This document shows, piece after piece, positions 1-7,073 of a stretch of DNA of 8,569 nucleotides. The DNA comes from Rhodospirillaceae bacterium (GTDB taxonomy: Bacteria; Pseudomonadota; Alphaproteobacteria; SP197). How positions within the stretch are numbered: the first letter of the stretch is position 1; every line of letters begins with the position of its first letter. The translations under genes and the position numbers were made by a program. The notes under the pieces are model-generated. The model did not search any database. It was not told the origin of the DNA and worked only from the letters and a program-made list of their open reading frames with translations. The stretch is taken from the NCBI GenBank assembly GCA_018700655.1, contig JABIUG010000297.1, forward strand, positions 1-8,569, written 5' to 3'.

Positions 1-926
1 AGGACGAAGTCGTGACCCGCCTGTTGATCGACACCAACGCGAGTATCGAGCAGCCGCTCTATCTCATGTCGACACGCCATGGCGTCCAGAAAAGCATCCA
101 GGTTGACGCGATCCAGAAACACGGCATCGCCACCATCAGTGGCATGGTGCAGGGCCTAGGCGCCATCGGTCGGGTGGCGCAGTGGAACAACAGAACCGCA
201 TCGGCTGTCGTGCCGGCCGAGCAAACCGGTGGCACTGCCCCGGACTGGGCATCGCGGGTTTCGGTCCACGAGTTTGATGCCAAGCAGCTGCTGGCGGAAG
301 CCGGGCTGTCGATCACCAGCGAACACATCGTCACGACAGTCGATGCGGCACAGGACGCCGCCGAAGCCATCGGGTTTCCGGTCGTGATGAAAGCGGTGGG
401 CGATCGCATCCCCCATCGCAGCGAACACGGGCTGATCGAGCTGCGCCTATCGGATCGTGAAGCAATCGTCCAGGCCTGGGCGCGCCTGCAGGAGCGTCTG
501 TCGGCCATGGGCGATGTCGCGGTCAACGCCGGAATCGTCGTGCAGGCGATGGCCACTTCGGGTGTCGAAGTCATTGCAGGCATCGCACGCGACCCTTCGT
601 TCGGGCTTGTCCTGGCCGTCGGCCCGGGTGGTGTGCTCGCCGAACTCCTGGACGAGGTCGCGATGGTCTGTCTGCCGATGCGCGAGGGCGATGTCGACCG
701 GCTGCTCGAAGGCGGCAAACTCGAAGAGCTCCTGCGTGGATTCCGAGGCTCGGGACCGGCGGATGTCGAAGCCCTGAAAGCCTCTCTTCATGGCCTGGCA
801 GACTTCGCCACACACCACGCGCCGTTCATCGAAGGGATCGATATCAATCCACTGATTGTTCACGGCCAAGGTCAGGGTTGTGTCGCAGTCGATGCCCTGA
901 TCGTGCCCCGCCTGCTCGTCGGTTAG
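1..926 (+). CDS. Acyl-CoA synthetase (ADP-forming)/acetate-CoA ligase family protein, C-terminal part (5' truncated by window)
   Basis: The frame is open from base 3 to the TAG at 924-926, so the gene almost certainly begins upstream; the GTG at 12 is probably internal. Numbered from that GTG, the visible ~304 residues hold the tail of the succinyl-CoA-ligase-like region (about 1-60, including HGIATISGMVQGLGAIGR), a linker, and an ATP-grasp_5-type domain (about 85-304). Family landmarks are GFPVVMKAVGDRIPHRSEHG (121-140, with Lys127 and His135), FGLVLAVGPGGVLAEL (197-212) and the closing GIDINPLIV. Known family members couple acyl-CoA thioester cleavage or formation to ADP/ATP through a phosphohistidine in a preceding domain, which lies outside this window. 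Full-length relatives are about 700 residues. The acyl substrate cannot be told. Family assignment is firm; whether it forms an operon with the cytochromes 72 bases downstream is unclear. Confidence 0.88.
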   Translation, partial: DEVVTRLLIDTNASIEQPLYLMSTRHGVQKSIQVDAIQKHGIATISGMVQGLGAIGRVAQWNNRTASAVVPAEQTGGTAPDWASRVSVHEFDAKQLLAEAGLSITSEHIVTTVDAAQDAAEAIGFPVVMKAVGDRIPHRSEHGLIELRLSDREAIVQAWARLQERLSAMGDVAVNAGIVVQAMATSGVEVIAGIARDPSFGLVLAVGPGGVLAELLDEVAMVCLPMREGDVDRLLEGGKLEELLRGFRGSGPADVEALKASLHGLADFATHHAPFIEGIDINPLIVHGQGQGCVAVDALIVPRLLVG

Positions 927-972
927 AACAAAACCGAAGGTGTTGAACCTTTGGCCGATCTGGAGGGACCTA

Positions 973-1002
973 ATGAATGTCCACGGCCCAAAGTCTGGAT
1001 GA
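973..1002 (+). promoter_or_regulatory. Possible translated leader mini-ORF overlapping the cytochrome start (ATGA)
   Basis: A strong ribosome-binding sequence GGAGGG (962-967) sits 5 bases before an ATG at 973. That ATG opens nine codons (MNVHGPKSG) ending with TGA at 1000-1002. The stop overlaps the cytochrome ATG (999-1001) in the classic ATGA arrangement used for translational coupling. The cytochrome ATG has no ribosome site of its own. This is seen directly, but a nine-codon frame can arise by chance, and the same GGAGGG could serve the in-frame alternatives less well. Confidence 0.25.
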
Positions 1003-1463
1003 CAAGGTCGAAACCACAACGGCACTCTCGTTTCGGCCTTGTGGTCGTGGCGATCACCGCACTGATCGTAACAGCGGCTTTGGCTACGATCTGGCTGCGA
1101 TGGTGGAATGGCGGCATGGATCTCGACCGCGGGGCAGCTCTTTACGCCGTCCATTGCGCGTCCTGCCATGGCGGTGAGCTGGAGGGCGAAGAGGACTGGA
1201 AGAGCCTGGGTGACGATGGCCTGTTGCCCGCGCCGCCGCACGATGAGACAGGTCATACCTGGCATCACAGCGACGGTTTGCTGTTCAGCATCGTCAAGGA
1301 AGGCTCCGCTGCCGTAATTGGCGACGGTTACGAAAGCAACATGCCGCCCTTTGCCGATGTTCTGACTGATGAGGACATCTGGACCATTCTGGATTTTCTC
1401 AAGAGCCGCTGGCCCGCCAGAGAACGGGAGTTTCAGGAGCAGATCAGCCAACAAGAGAACTGA
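999..1463 (+). CDS. Membrane-anchored monoheme c-type cytochrome
   Basis: Starting at the ATG at 999, this is a 154-residue protein: a basic N-terminus (MTRSKPQRHSR), one hydrophobic segment at about 12-33 that serves as uncleaved anchor or signal, then a class I cytochrome c domain facing the periplasm. The heme motif CASCH is at residues 53-57 and the likely axial Met is in NMPPFADVL (Met115). The C-terminal helix DEDIWTILDFLKSRWP is typical of cytochrome_CBB3/cytochrome c folds. It should carry single electrons between a membrane donor and an oxidase or reductase; the partner is not visible. An in-frame TTG at 951 would add 16 residues (giving 951-1463). I prefer 999 because the extra residues are uncharged-to-acidic and unlike a signal N-region. 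The ATG at 999 overlaps the stop of a 9-codon mini-ORF that has a good ribosome site. Start choice is uncertain; family is certain. Confidence 0.85.
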   Translation: MTRSKPQRHSRFGLVVVAITALIVTAALATIWLRWWNGGMDLDRGAALYAVHCASCHGGELEGEEDWKSLGDDGLLPAPPHDETGHTWHHSDGLLFSIVKEGSAAVIGDGYESNMPPFADVLTDEDIWTILDFLKSRWPAREREFQEQISQQEN

Positions 1464-1655
1464 GCGCTTCCAGATCCGGTGGTCGCTCGCGAACTGCCGC
1501 ACCCGTGATGGATATCGCATGCCCCGGCGGACACTCTTGCGTCTGGCGTGAATCTCGCAGACCTTCAACCCATCTGACCATGTCTCTTTGCCCATCCACA
1601 GCGACAAGAGACGGTCGCACGAACAGGATTGCCTCAACTCACACGGGTCGACGCC
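1464..1655 (+). other. Intergenic stretch between the two cytochrome genes, no gene seen
   Basis: About 190 bases with no recognisable protein, RNA gene or promoter. It contains one 7-bp perfect inverted repeat, GTCTCTT (1582-1588) and AAGAGAC (1606-1612), with a 17-base loop and no following T-run, so it is a poor terminator candidate. The length suggests that the second cytochrome gene may have its own promoter, but no convincing -35/-10 pair was found. Confidence 0.4.
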
Positions 1656-2081
1656 ATGTCCTTTGAAAAACTTGCTCGTTGGGCTGTTCTCGGACTGATC
1701 GCAGCAGGGATTATCGTTTTCATTCTCCGGGCCACCGAAGAGCCCACCGCGCAAACCGTGGATATCGTGGTGCCTGTCCTTTCCCAGGCGGCAGTCACGG
1801 GTCAGACCCTGTTCGAGACCAATTGCGCGCAATGTCACGGCACGAACGGTTCCGGCAGCAACAAGGGCCCGCCGCTGATACACAGCATCTATAACGCCGG
1901 GCATCATGCTGATGTCTCGTTCCTGCTGGCGGCGCGCAACGGCGTTGCACAGCACCATTGGCGCTTCGGCGCGATGCCGCCTCAGCCTCAGGTTTCCGAC
2001 GACGATGTCGCAAAGGTCGTGCGTTTCATCCGCGAAATACAACAGGCCAATGGCATCGAATACGAGGAACATGTCATGTGA
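1656..2081 (+). CDS. Membrane-anchored monoheme c-type cytochrome (second)
   Basis: From the ATG at 1656 this is a 141-residue protein with a short basic N-terminus and a hydrophobic anchor at about 8-25 (AVLGLIAAGIIVFIL). A periplasmic linker leads to a cytochrome c domain with CAQCH at 57-61. The probable Met ligand lies in HHWRFGAMPPQP (Met107), and the terminal helix is DDDVAKVVRFIREIQQANG. It belongs to the cytochrome_CBB3/class I cytochrome c superfamily. It resembles its upstream neighbour in layout (anchor, CxxCH, MPP) but not closely in sequence, so the two look like distinct partners rather than a recent duplication. A TTG at 1629 would add nine residues (giving 1629-2081); neither start has a clear ribosome site. 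A role in periplasmic electron transfer is inferred; the donor and acceptor enzymes are not in the window. Confidence 0.85.
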   Translation: MSFEKLARWAVLGLIAAGIIVFILRATEEPTAQTVDIVVPVLSQAAVTGQTLFETNCAQCHGTNGSGSNKGPPLIHSIYNAGHHADVSFLLAARNGVAQHHWRFGAMPPQPQVSDDDVAKVVRFIREIQQANGIEYEEHVM

Positions 2082-2268
2082 TCGGTTCGGATCGAGGAGC
2101 GAACGGTTGGCGGCCTGGCCTCAGCGTTCAGTCTGAAAAGGGTCGGTGTGTCGAAGAGGATCACAAGCTGCAGATTGTCTGGCCGCACGATCAACTACAG
2201 TCCAGATTCAACGGTGGACCCGCACTGCCGTGGCAACAGGTTTGGCTCGATGGGGCGTACGATCCGAT
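2082..2268. other. Convergent intergenic region, no gene or clear terminator
   Basis: This 187-base region lies between the converging ends of the second cytochrome gene and the TetR gene. I see only weak dyads: GTTCG/CGAAC (2085-2089 and 2100-2104) and TTCAG-T-CTGAA (2127-2137). None is GC-rich with a T-run, so I cannot call a rho-independent terminator for either gene. The long open frames crossing it have no recognisable protein content. Confidence 0.4.
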
Positions 2269-2877
2269 CTAGCGCGCCGCCGACCTTACGGTTTTGGCTT
2301 CTGCTTCAGCGAGCAACGTATCGGCCAGCCGGTACATCTGGGTGAGCGCCTCTTCGCGCGAGACACCTTCGGCATCCAGCGCACAACGCAGCCAGATGCC
2401 GTGGGATTGCATGCACAACATACGGGCTGCCTGGCGCACCTGATCGGCCGAGATCAATTGGCGCAGATAGGCGGCAAAGTTGCTCTGCATCCGGTTGAAC
2501 ATGAAAGCCTGGAGTCTAGCGTATTGCGGAATGAACGCAGCTTCACCGCAAAACGACAGCCAAGCCCGGGCAAAATGCTGCTGGAACATCTGGGGTGTGA
2601 AGCCGGTTTCGATCACGGCGTTGAGCTTGCCACGCGCGGAGTCGTGCTTGCGCACTTCCTCGACCACGATGCGCCGGTATTTGCGTGTGACCTCCCACAT
2701 CGCGGCTTCAAGAAGGTCGGCCTTCGACGTGAAGTAGTGGTGCACCATGCCCTGCGACATACCGGCACATTGCGCGACACGGGCAACCGTTGTGCCCGAC
2801 AGGCCATGCCGGGTCATGACCTCGAAAGCGGCCTCTGAAAGTTCTTGGCGGCGGATGGCTTCGATCGAGCGTTTCAT
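2269..2877 (-). CDS. TetR-family transcriptional regulator, BetI-type
   Basis: 202 residues, normal for TetR repressors. The N-terminal DNA-binding domain contains a helix-turn-helix at about 29-52 (TTVARVAQCAGMSQGMVHHYF), preceded by IRRQELSEAAFEV and followed by SKADLLEAAM. This is very like the BetI pattern (IRRxxLIxAT ... GVSTGIISHYF ... LLEATM). The ligand-binding half also follows BetI/TetR_C_6: ARAWLSFCGEA (103-113), then ARLQAFMFNRMQSNFAAYLRQ and a terminal HGIWLRCAL (159-167). BetI itself represses choline-to-glycine-betaine genes; many BetI-like proteins in accessory regions control unrelated catabolic operons. The gene is divergent from hyuAB, so local repression of hyuAB and of itself is the natural inference. 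The ATG at 2877 is the first start after an in-frame stop; it has no strong ribosome site. The ligand is unknown. Confidence 0.88.
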   Translation of the reverse strand: MKRSIEAIRRQELSEAAFEVMTRHGLSGTTVARVAQCAGMSQGMVHHYFTSKADLLEAAMWEVTRKYRRIVVEEVRKHDSARGKLNAVIETGFTPQMFQQHFARAWLSFCGEAAFIPQYARLQAFMFNRMQSNFAAYLRQLISADQVRQAARMLCMQSHGIWLRCALDAEGVSREEALTQMYRLADTLLAEAEAKTVRSAAR

Positions 2878-2889
2878 ACTGGCGTCATG

Positions 2890-2900
2890 TTAACGGTTAA
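2890..2900. promoter_or_regulatory. Candidate repressor operator, palindrome TTAACGGTTAA
   Basis: A perfect 5-1-5 palindrome lies 12 bases upstream of the regulator's start codon, in the divergent region. An inverted copy of its GGTTAA half occurs as TTAACC at 2967-2972, on the far side of the -35-like box of the hyuAB promoter. This position suits a TetR-family operator giving autoregulation and control of the opposite operon. The palindrome itself is seen; binding by the adjacent BetI-like protein is inferred. Confidence 0.4.
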
Positions 2901-2921
2901 TCAGTCGTTGGAGCGTGGCAA

Positions 2922-2950
2922 TTGACAAATCAGCCTACCCCTCCAAACAT
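2922..2950 (+). promoter_or_regulatory. Candidate sigma-70-type promoter of hyuAB
   Basis: TTGACA (2922-2927) is a perfect -35 consensus. At 17-base spacing it is followed by AAACAT (2945-2950), a weak -10 that keeps the conserved second A and final T. It would place the transcript start about 60-70 bases before the hyuA ATG. The -35 box is attractive; the -10 is poor, so confidence is modest. Confidence 0.35.
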
Positions 2951-3024
2951 CTCATCGATTGTACGCTTAACCAATTTACCAGTCACGTGTTCAGAGAAAC
3001 GCGGGCGCCTCTTGGGGAGACAGC

Positions 3025-5076
3025 ATGTCCTATCGGGTCGGTGTGGATATCGGCGGCACGTTCACCGACTTTTTTGCGTTCAATGATTCGACGCTGGAAA
3101 CCCACGCGCTGAAGGTTCCTTCACGCCCCGACAAACCGGGCGCCGAAGTGCTTGAAGGCGTGCGCCAACTTGAAGAACGGTTCGGCATCGCTCCTTCCGA
3201 GATCGCCTATTTCAGCCATGGCACGACGGTCGGGGTCAACACTGTGATCCAGCGCAAGGGCATCCGCCTGTGCCATTTCGCGACGGAAGGTTTCGTCGAT
3301 GTCCTGGAGGTCGCCCGCCTGCGCACGCCTGACGTCTACGACCTGCTTTCGCAACGCCCGGCCCCGCTGATCCCCAAAGAGCGTGTCTTTCCGATCCGGG
3401 GGCGGTTGCTGAGCGACGGCAGCGAGGAACAGGCCGTCGATCGCGCCAGCGTCGAGGCCGCCATCGAAGACGCCCGTGCGGTCGACGCCGAAGGGATCGT
3501 CGTTTCCTTGATCAACGCTTACCGCAACCCGACGCACGAACAACAGGTTGCCGGGATCGTGCGTGAGCTGGCGCCAGACCTTCCGGTGTTCTGCTCGACC
3601 GACGTCTGGTCGATCATCCGCGAATACGAGCGCACCATCACCGCGGTCATCCATGGTTATGTCCAGCCCCGTGTGAGCCACTACCTGACCTCTCTGCAGG
3701 AGGCCCTGCGCGAAGCAGGTGTTCCGGCCGAACCGCTCATCACCAAATCGAACGGCGGCGTCATGAGTGCCGAGCTGGGCAAGACGGCCTGTGCCCAGAT
3801 GATTATGTCGGGCACGGCTTCGGGCGTGATCGGCGCCAGCCACATTGCCACCTTGTCGGGCTATCGCGACGCCATCAGCTTTGATGTCGGCGGCACCAGT
3901 GCCGATGTCGCGTTCATTGCCGATGGCCGGCCGCAATACGGTATCGGTGAAATGATCGGCGAATTTCCGATCTACATCCCGACCGTCTCCGTTACCTCGA
4001 TCGGTGCAGGCGGAGGGTCAATCGCCTGGATCGACGACATCGGGGTGCTGAAGGTCGGGCCCGAGAGCGCCGGAGCTGACCCGGGGCCGGCCTGTTACGG
4101 CAAGGGCGGCACACGCCCTGCCCTGACCGATGCCTTTGCCGTGCTGGGTTATGTCGGCCAGACCGATCTTGGCTACAACGCGGTCCAGGTCGATGTCGAA
4201 GCGGCACGCCGGGCCGTCGGCACCCTGGCCGAGCGGCTGGAACGCAGCGTCGAGGACACTGCCGAAGCGATGATCAAGATTGCGGTTTCGGGCATGTATC
4301 TCGAGGTCTCGAAACTGGTTTCGTCCTACGGCGTCGACCCGCGCGACAACGCCTTGATCGCCTTTGGCGGCGCCGGGCCGATGACCGCCTGTTTCCTGGC
4401 CGAGGAACTCAACATCGACACTGTCGTGATCCCGACAACGCCCGGTGTGCTCAGCGCGATGGGCGGCCTGATTGCCGATCTCAAGAACGACTTCGTGCGC
4501 ACGATCTATGCCCCGGTCCATGCCGAAGCGATCCCCGCCATTCAGGACGGATTTGCCGCGCTGAAAGCAGAGGGCGAACGCTGGCTGCGCGAAGAACAGG
4601 ACTATGACGGTCCCGTGACCTATCTCTATTCCGGCGACATGCGTTATCAGGGTCAGTCCTTCGAGATCGAGGCATTCTTTGAGCCCGAGGCCATCACCGC
4701 GGGTGATGTCGGCGCACTCGAAGAGGCCTTCCATGCCGCCCACGAGCAGATCTACACCCATGCCGATCGAGATGCGCCGGTCCAGATCATCAATCTGCGC
4801 CTGGTCGCACTGGGCCAGAGTCCGAAACCGACCTTCGAAGCACAAGCGCTCAATCCGGGCCCGGCCATTCCCGAGGGCGAGATCATGGTCCATGCCGGAG
4901 GAACCGGTGTAGCCGCCGCGCTTTTCCGCCGCGAGAACCTGCGGCCGGGACAAACGTTCAGCGGGCCTGCCGTCGTCTCGCAAAGCGACACCACGCTCTG
5001 CCTTCCCGCCGGGTTTGGTGCCAGCGTCGACGGCTACGGCCATCTGATCCTCACACGCAGCAAAGGAGAAGGCTGA
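3025..5076 (+). CDS. hyuA: Hydantoinase/oxoprolinase family subunit A (ATP-binding subunit)
   Basis: 683 residues, the usual length for HyuA. This subunit has an actin-like ATPase fold and works with HyuB in ATP-dependent opening of lactams, imides or hydantoins (or, in carboxylase relatives, substrate activation). Landmarks in order: VGVDIGGTFTD (5-15, first phosphate loop with Asp8), SHGTTVGVNTVIQRKG (64-79), SNGGVMS (242-248), SGTASGVIGA (262-271), SFDVGGTSADVAF (285-297, second phosphate loop with Asp287), SIGAGGGSIAWID (325-337), GPESAGADPGPACYGKGG (345-362), FGGAGPMTA (447-455) and DMRYQGQSFEIE (538-549). The two Asp residues match in position the ATP-site Asp pair shown to matter in caprolactamase CapA. 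Ribosome site GGGGAGA at 3014-3020 supports the ATG. It overlaps hyuB by one base (TGATG). Substrate cannot be assigned; N-methylhydantoin, 5-oxoproline-like, lactam or ketone substrates all occur in the family. Confidence 0.93.
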   Translation: MSYRVGVDIGGTFTDFFAFNDSTLETHALKVPSRPDKPGAEVLEGVRQLEERFGIAPSEIAYFSHGTTVGVNTVIQRKGIRLCHFATEGFVDVLEVARLRTPDVYDLLSQRPAPLIPKERVFPIRGRLLSDGSEEQAVDRASVEAAIEDARAVDAEGIVVSLINAYRNPTHEQQVAGIVRELAPDLPVFCSTDVWSIIREYERTITAVIHGYVQPRVSHYLTSLQEALREAGVPAEPLITKSNGGVMSAELGKTACAQMIMSGTASGVIGASHIATLSGYRDAISFDVGGTSADVAFIADGRPQYGIGEMIGEFPIYIPTVSVTSIGAGGGSIAWIDDIGVLKVGPESAGADPGPACYGKGGTRPALTDAFAVLGYVGQTDLGYNAVQVDVEAARRAVGTLAERLERSVEDTAEAMIKIAVSGMYLEVSKLVSSYGVDPRDNALIAFGGAGPMTACFLAEELNIDTVVIPTTPGVLSAMGGLIADLKNDFVRTIYAPVHAEAIPAIQDGFAALKAEGERWLREEQDYDGPVTYLYSGDMRYQGQSFEIEAFFEPEAITAGDVGALEEAFHAAHEQIYTHADRDAPVQIINLRLVALGQSPKPTFEAQALNPGPAIPEGEIMVHAGGTGVAAALFRRENLRPGQTFSGPAVVSQSDTTLCLPAGFGASVDGYGHLILTRSKGEG

Positions 5077-7073
5077 TGGCGCTCGACAAGGTGACCCTGC
5101 AGATCTTCTCAAACCACTGCACCGCTGCAGCCGAAGCGATGGCGCGCACGCTGATCCGCACCGCCCATTCGACCTTCGTGAAGGAAAGCGAGGATTTCAC
5201 CTGTGGCCTCGTCTCGCCCGATGGCAAGACCTTTGCCGCACCCTTTGATTTTGGTGCGACCTGGTTTGTCGGCCTCGATTATGGCCGCGGCCTGGCGCTG
5301 ATCGACCACTACGAAGACGGCGATGTCATCATCTGCAACGATCCCTACAGCGGGTTCGTCTGCACCCATTCGCCCGACATGCACATCTGGAAGCCGATCT
5401 TCCATGAGGGCGAGCTGGTCTGTTTCGCCGTCGGCCATGTCCACAACACCGATATCGGGGGTGCTGTACCCGCCAGCCTGTCGCGCCAGCTCACCGAGGT
5501 GCATCAGGAAGGTCTGCGCCTGCCGCCAACCAAGCTCTACCGCGCTGGTGTGTTGAACCAGGAACTGCTCAACATCATCACCGCCAATGTTCGTATGCCC
5601 GATCAGAACTGGGGCGACATGAAAGCCCAGTACGCTTCGGTCAACATTGGCGAAGCCAAGGTCAAGGAGATCATTGCCCGCTTCGGGGCAGAGACCTTCA
5701 GCCAGGGCGTCGAAGACCTGCTCGACCTGGCCGATGCCCAGGCACGCCGGGTGATTGGCTCGATTCCCGATGGTGAACATTTCTTCGCCGACTACATGGA
5801 TGAAGATTCGCCCGACGGTTATCCCGCCCGCATTGCGCTCAACCTGATCGTGAAGGGCGACGGGCTGATCTTTGATTACACCGGCAGCGACCCGCAACTG
5901 GCCTCCTCGATCAACATTCCCACCGGTGGCGACGAACGCCACGTGCTGATGATGGTCGGCGCCGTTTATGTCCTCTACACGCTCGATCCGACCATCCTGC
6001 GCAACAGCGGACTGCTGCGCGCCTGCCGTTGCATCCTGCCCGATGGATCGCTGATGAACCCGCAGTTCCCCGCTGCCGTCGGCATGCGCAGCCTGGGCGT
6101 CGGGCGGTTGATGTCGGTCATCTTCGGCGCCTTTGCCCAGGCCTTGCCCGAACGCCTGCAAGGCGGGCCAGGTTGCGGCGGGCCGCTGCTCAACGTGCGC
6201 ACCACCGACAACCGGACGGGCAAGACCCTGATGGCCAATGTCAGCCCGATCACCGCCGGAGCCGGGGCAAGTGCCGCAGGTGACGGCTCGGAAGGCTGCG
6301 GCGCCAACCAGGCGTTCTTCAAGAACACACCAGCCGAGATCAACGAGGCCGACGTTCCGATCCGCATTCTCGAATACGGCCTTGCGCCCGATACCGCAGG
6401 CCCCGGCAAACATCGTGGCGGCCTTTCGACCACGATGCTGTTCCAGGTCTTTGCACCCCACACCGTGCTGACGGCGCGCAACCGCGACCGCTCGGTGTTC
6501 ACGCCATGGGGCATCGCCGGCGGCTCTGCCAGCAAACCATCGCAGTTCATCCGCAATCCCGGGACCGACAACGAAATCAATCTCGGCAACACCGACGTCG
6601 TGACCGCCAATCCCGGTGATGTCTTCCGCATCACGGCAGCCGGCGGCGGTGGCTGGGGCCCGGCCCACGAGCGCGATGTCGAAGCCGTGTTGAGCGATTG
6701 CAGAGGTGGTTGCATCTCTGTCGAGGGCGCCGAGGAAGACTATGGCGTGGTGATCCACGATGGCGCGGTCGATGAAGACGCCACGAGAGAACGTCGCCGG
6801 GTGATGGCTGCCCAGGCCGGCAACGAGTTCTTTGGCCACAGCCCCGGGCGCATCGACTTCGAGAAGATCTGGACGCTTCCGCTCTACGACCGCCTGACGG
6901 ACGTGCTGGCACGCATGCCTGTAAATTGGCGGTTCTTCGTCAAACACCACCTGTTCGCTGCGATCGAGGCGCTCGACACCGACGAAGTCAGCCCCGACGC
7001 ACTCGACGCGGCCCTGGCCGAGCTGTTGGTCGAGCACCCGCAGTTACAGGAACACGTGGTTGCGGCCGAGTAA
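5076..7073 (+). CDS. hyuB: Hydantoinase/oxoprolinase family subunit B (hydrolase subunit), with C-terminal extension
   Basis: 665 residues; the partner of HyuA. The HyuB core is clear: ESEDFTCGLVSPDGK (37-51), CNDPYSGFVCTHSPDMH (87-103), GHVHNTDIGGAVPASL (120-135), HQEGLRLPPTKLYRAG (143-158), ANVRMPDQNWGDMKAQ (170-185), DYTGSDPQ (267-274), GGPGCGGPLL (363-372), TPAEINEADVPIRILEYG (418-435), DTAGPGKHRGGL (439-450) and AAGGGGWG (521-528). Conserved Asp/His residues in the early motifs (Asp40, His98, Asp101, His121, His123) are of the kind that bind the metal in caprolactamase CapB. The core ends near residue 575; about 90 further residues (to 665) are extra relative to common HyuB proteins of about 520-600 residues. 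Ribosome site AAGGAG at 5063-5068 lies inside hyuA, and the start overlaps the hyuA stop, so translation is coupled. Function of the extension is unknown. Confidence 0.92.
   Translation: MALDKVTLQIFSNHCTAAAEAMARTLIRTAHSTFVKESEDFTCGLVSPDGKTFAAPFDFGATWFVGLDYGRGLALIDHYEDGDVIICNDPYSGFVCTHSPDMHIWKPIFHEGELVCFAVGHVHNTDIGGAVPASLSRQLTEVHQEGLRLPPTKLYRAGVLNQELLNIITANVRMPDQNWGDMKAQYASVNIGEAKVKEIIARFGAETFSQGVEDLLDLADAQARRVIGSIPDGEHFFADYMDEDSPDGYPARIALNLIVKGDGLIFDYTGSDPQLASSINIPTGGDERHVLMMVGAVYVLYTLDPTILRNSGLLRACRCILPDGSLMNPQFPAAVGMRSLGVGRLMSVIFGAFAQALPERLQGGPGCGGPLLNVRTTDNRTGKTLMANVSPITAGAGASAAGDGSEGCGANQAFFKNTPAEINEADVPIRILEYGLAPDTAGPGKHRGGLSTTMLFQVFAPHTVLTARNRDRSVFTPWGIAGGSASKPSQFIRNPGTDNEINLGNTDVVTANPGDVFRITAAGGGGWGPAHERDVEAVLSDCRGGCISVEGAEEDYGVVIHDGAVDEDATRERRRVMAAQAGNEFFGHSPGRIDFEKIWTLPLYDRLTDVLARMPVNWRFFVKHHLFAAIEALDTDEVSPDALDAALAELLVEHPQLQEHVVAAE

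Noticed and set aside
1582..1612. Inverted repeat GTCTCTT...AAGAGAC as a terminator after the first cytochrome
   Set aside because: The stem is short, the loop is 17 bases and no T-run follows; this is within chance expectation.
447..2072. A 541-codon open frame on the - strand across the acyl-CoA synthetase end and both cytochrome genes
   Set aside because: It is antisense to three well-supported genes and its translation has no recognisable domain and an odd Arg/His/Cys-rich composition; long antisense frames are common in high-GC DNA.
2146..2838. A 230-codon + strand frame antisense to the TetR gene
   Set aside because: The - strand protein has a full BetI-like domain pattern; the + strand translation does not resemble a protein family.
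2984..2989. CACGTG palindrome in the divergent promoter region
   Set aside because: A six-base palindrome is expected by chance and no extended symmetry surrounds it.
5109..7037. A 642-codon open frame on the - strand opposite hyuB
   Set aside because: It mirrors hyuB codon for codon in a high-GC antisense frame, and its His/Val/Gly/Asp-rich translation matches no family I know.
3025..7073. Acetone or acetophenone carboxylase as the specific identity of HyuAB
   Set aside because: The superfamily match allows it, but no small third subunit or other carboxylase marker is visible next to the pair; the general hydantoinase/oxoprolinase call is safer.
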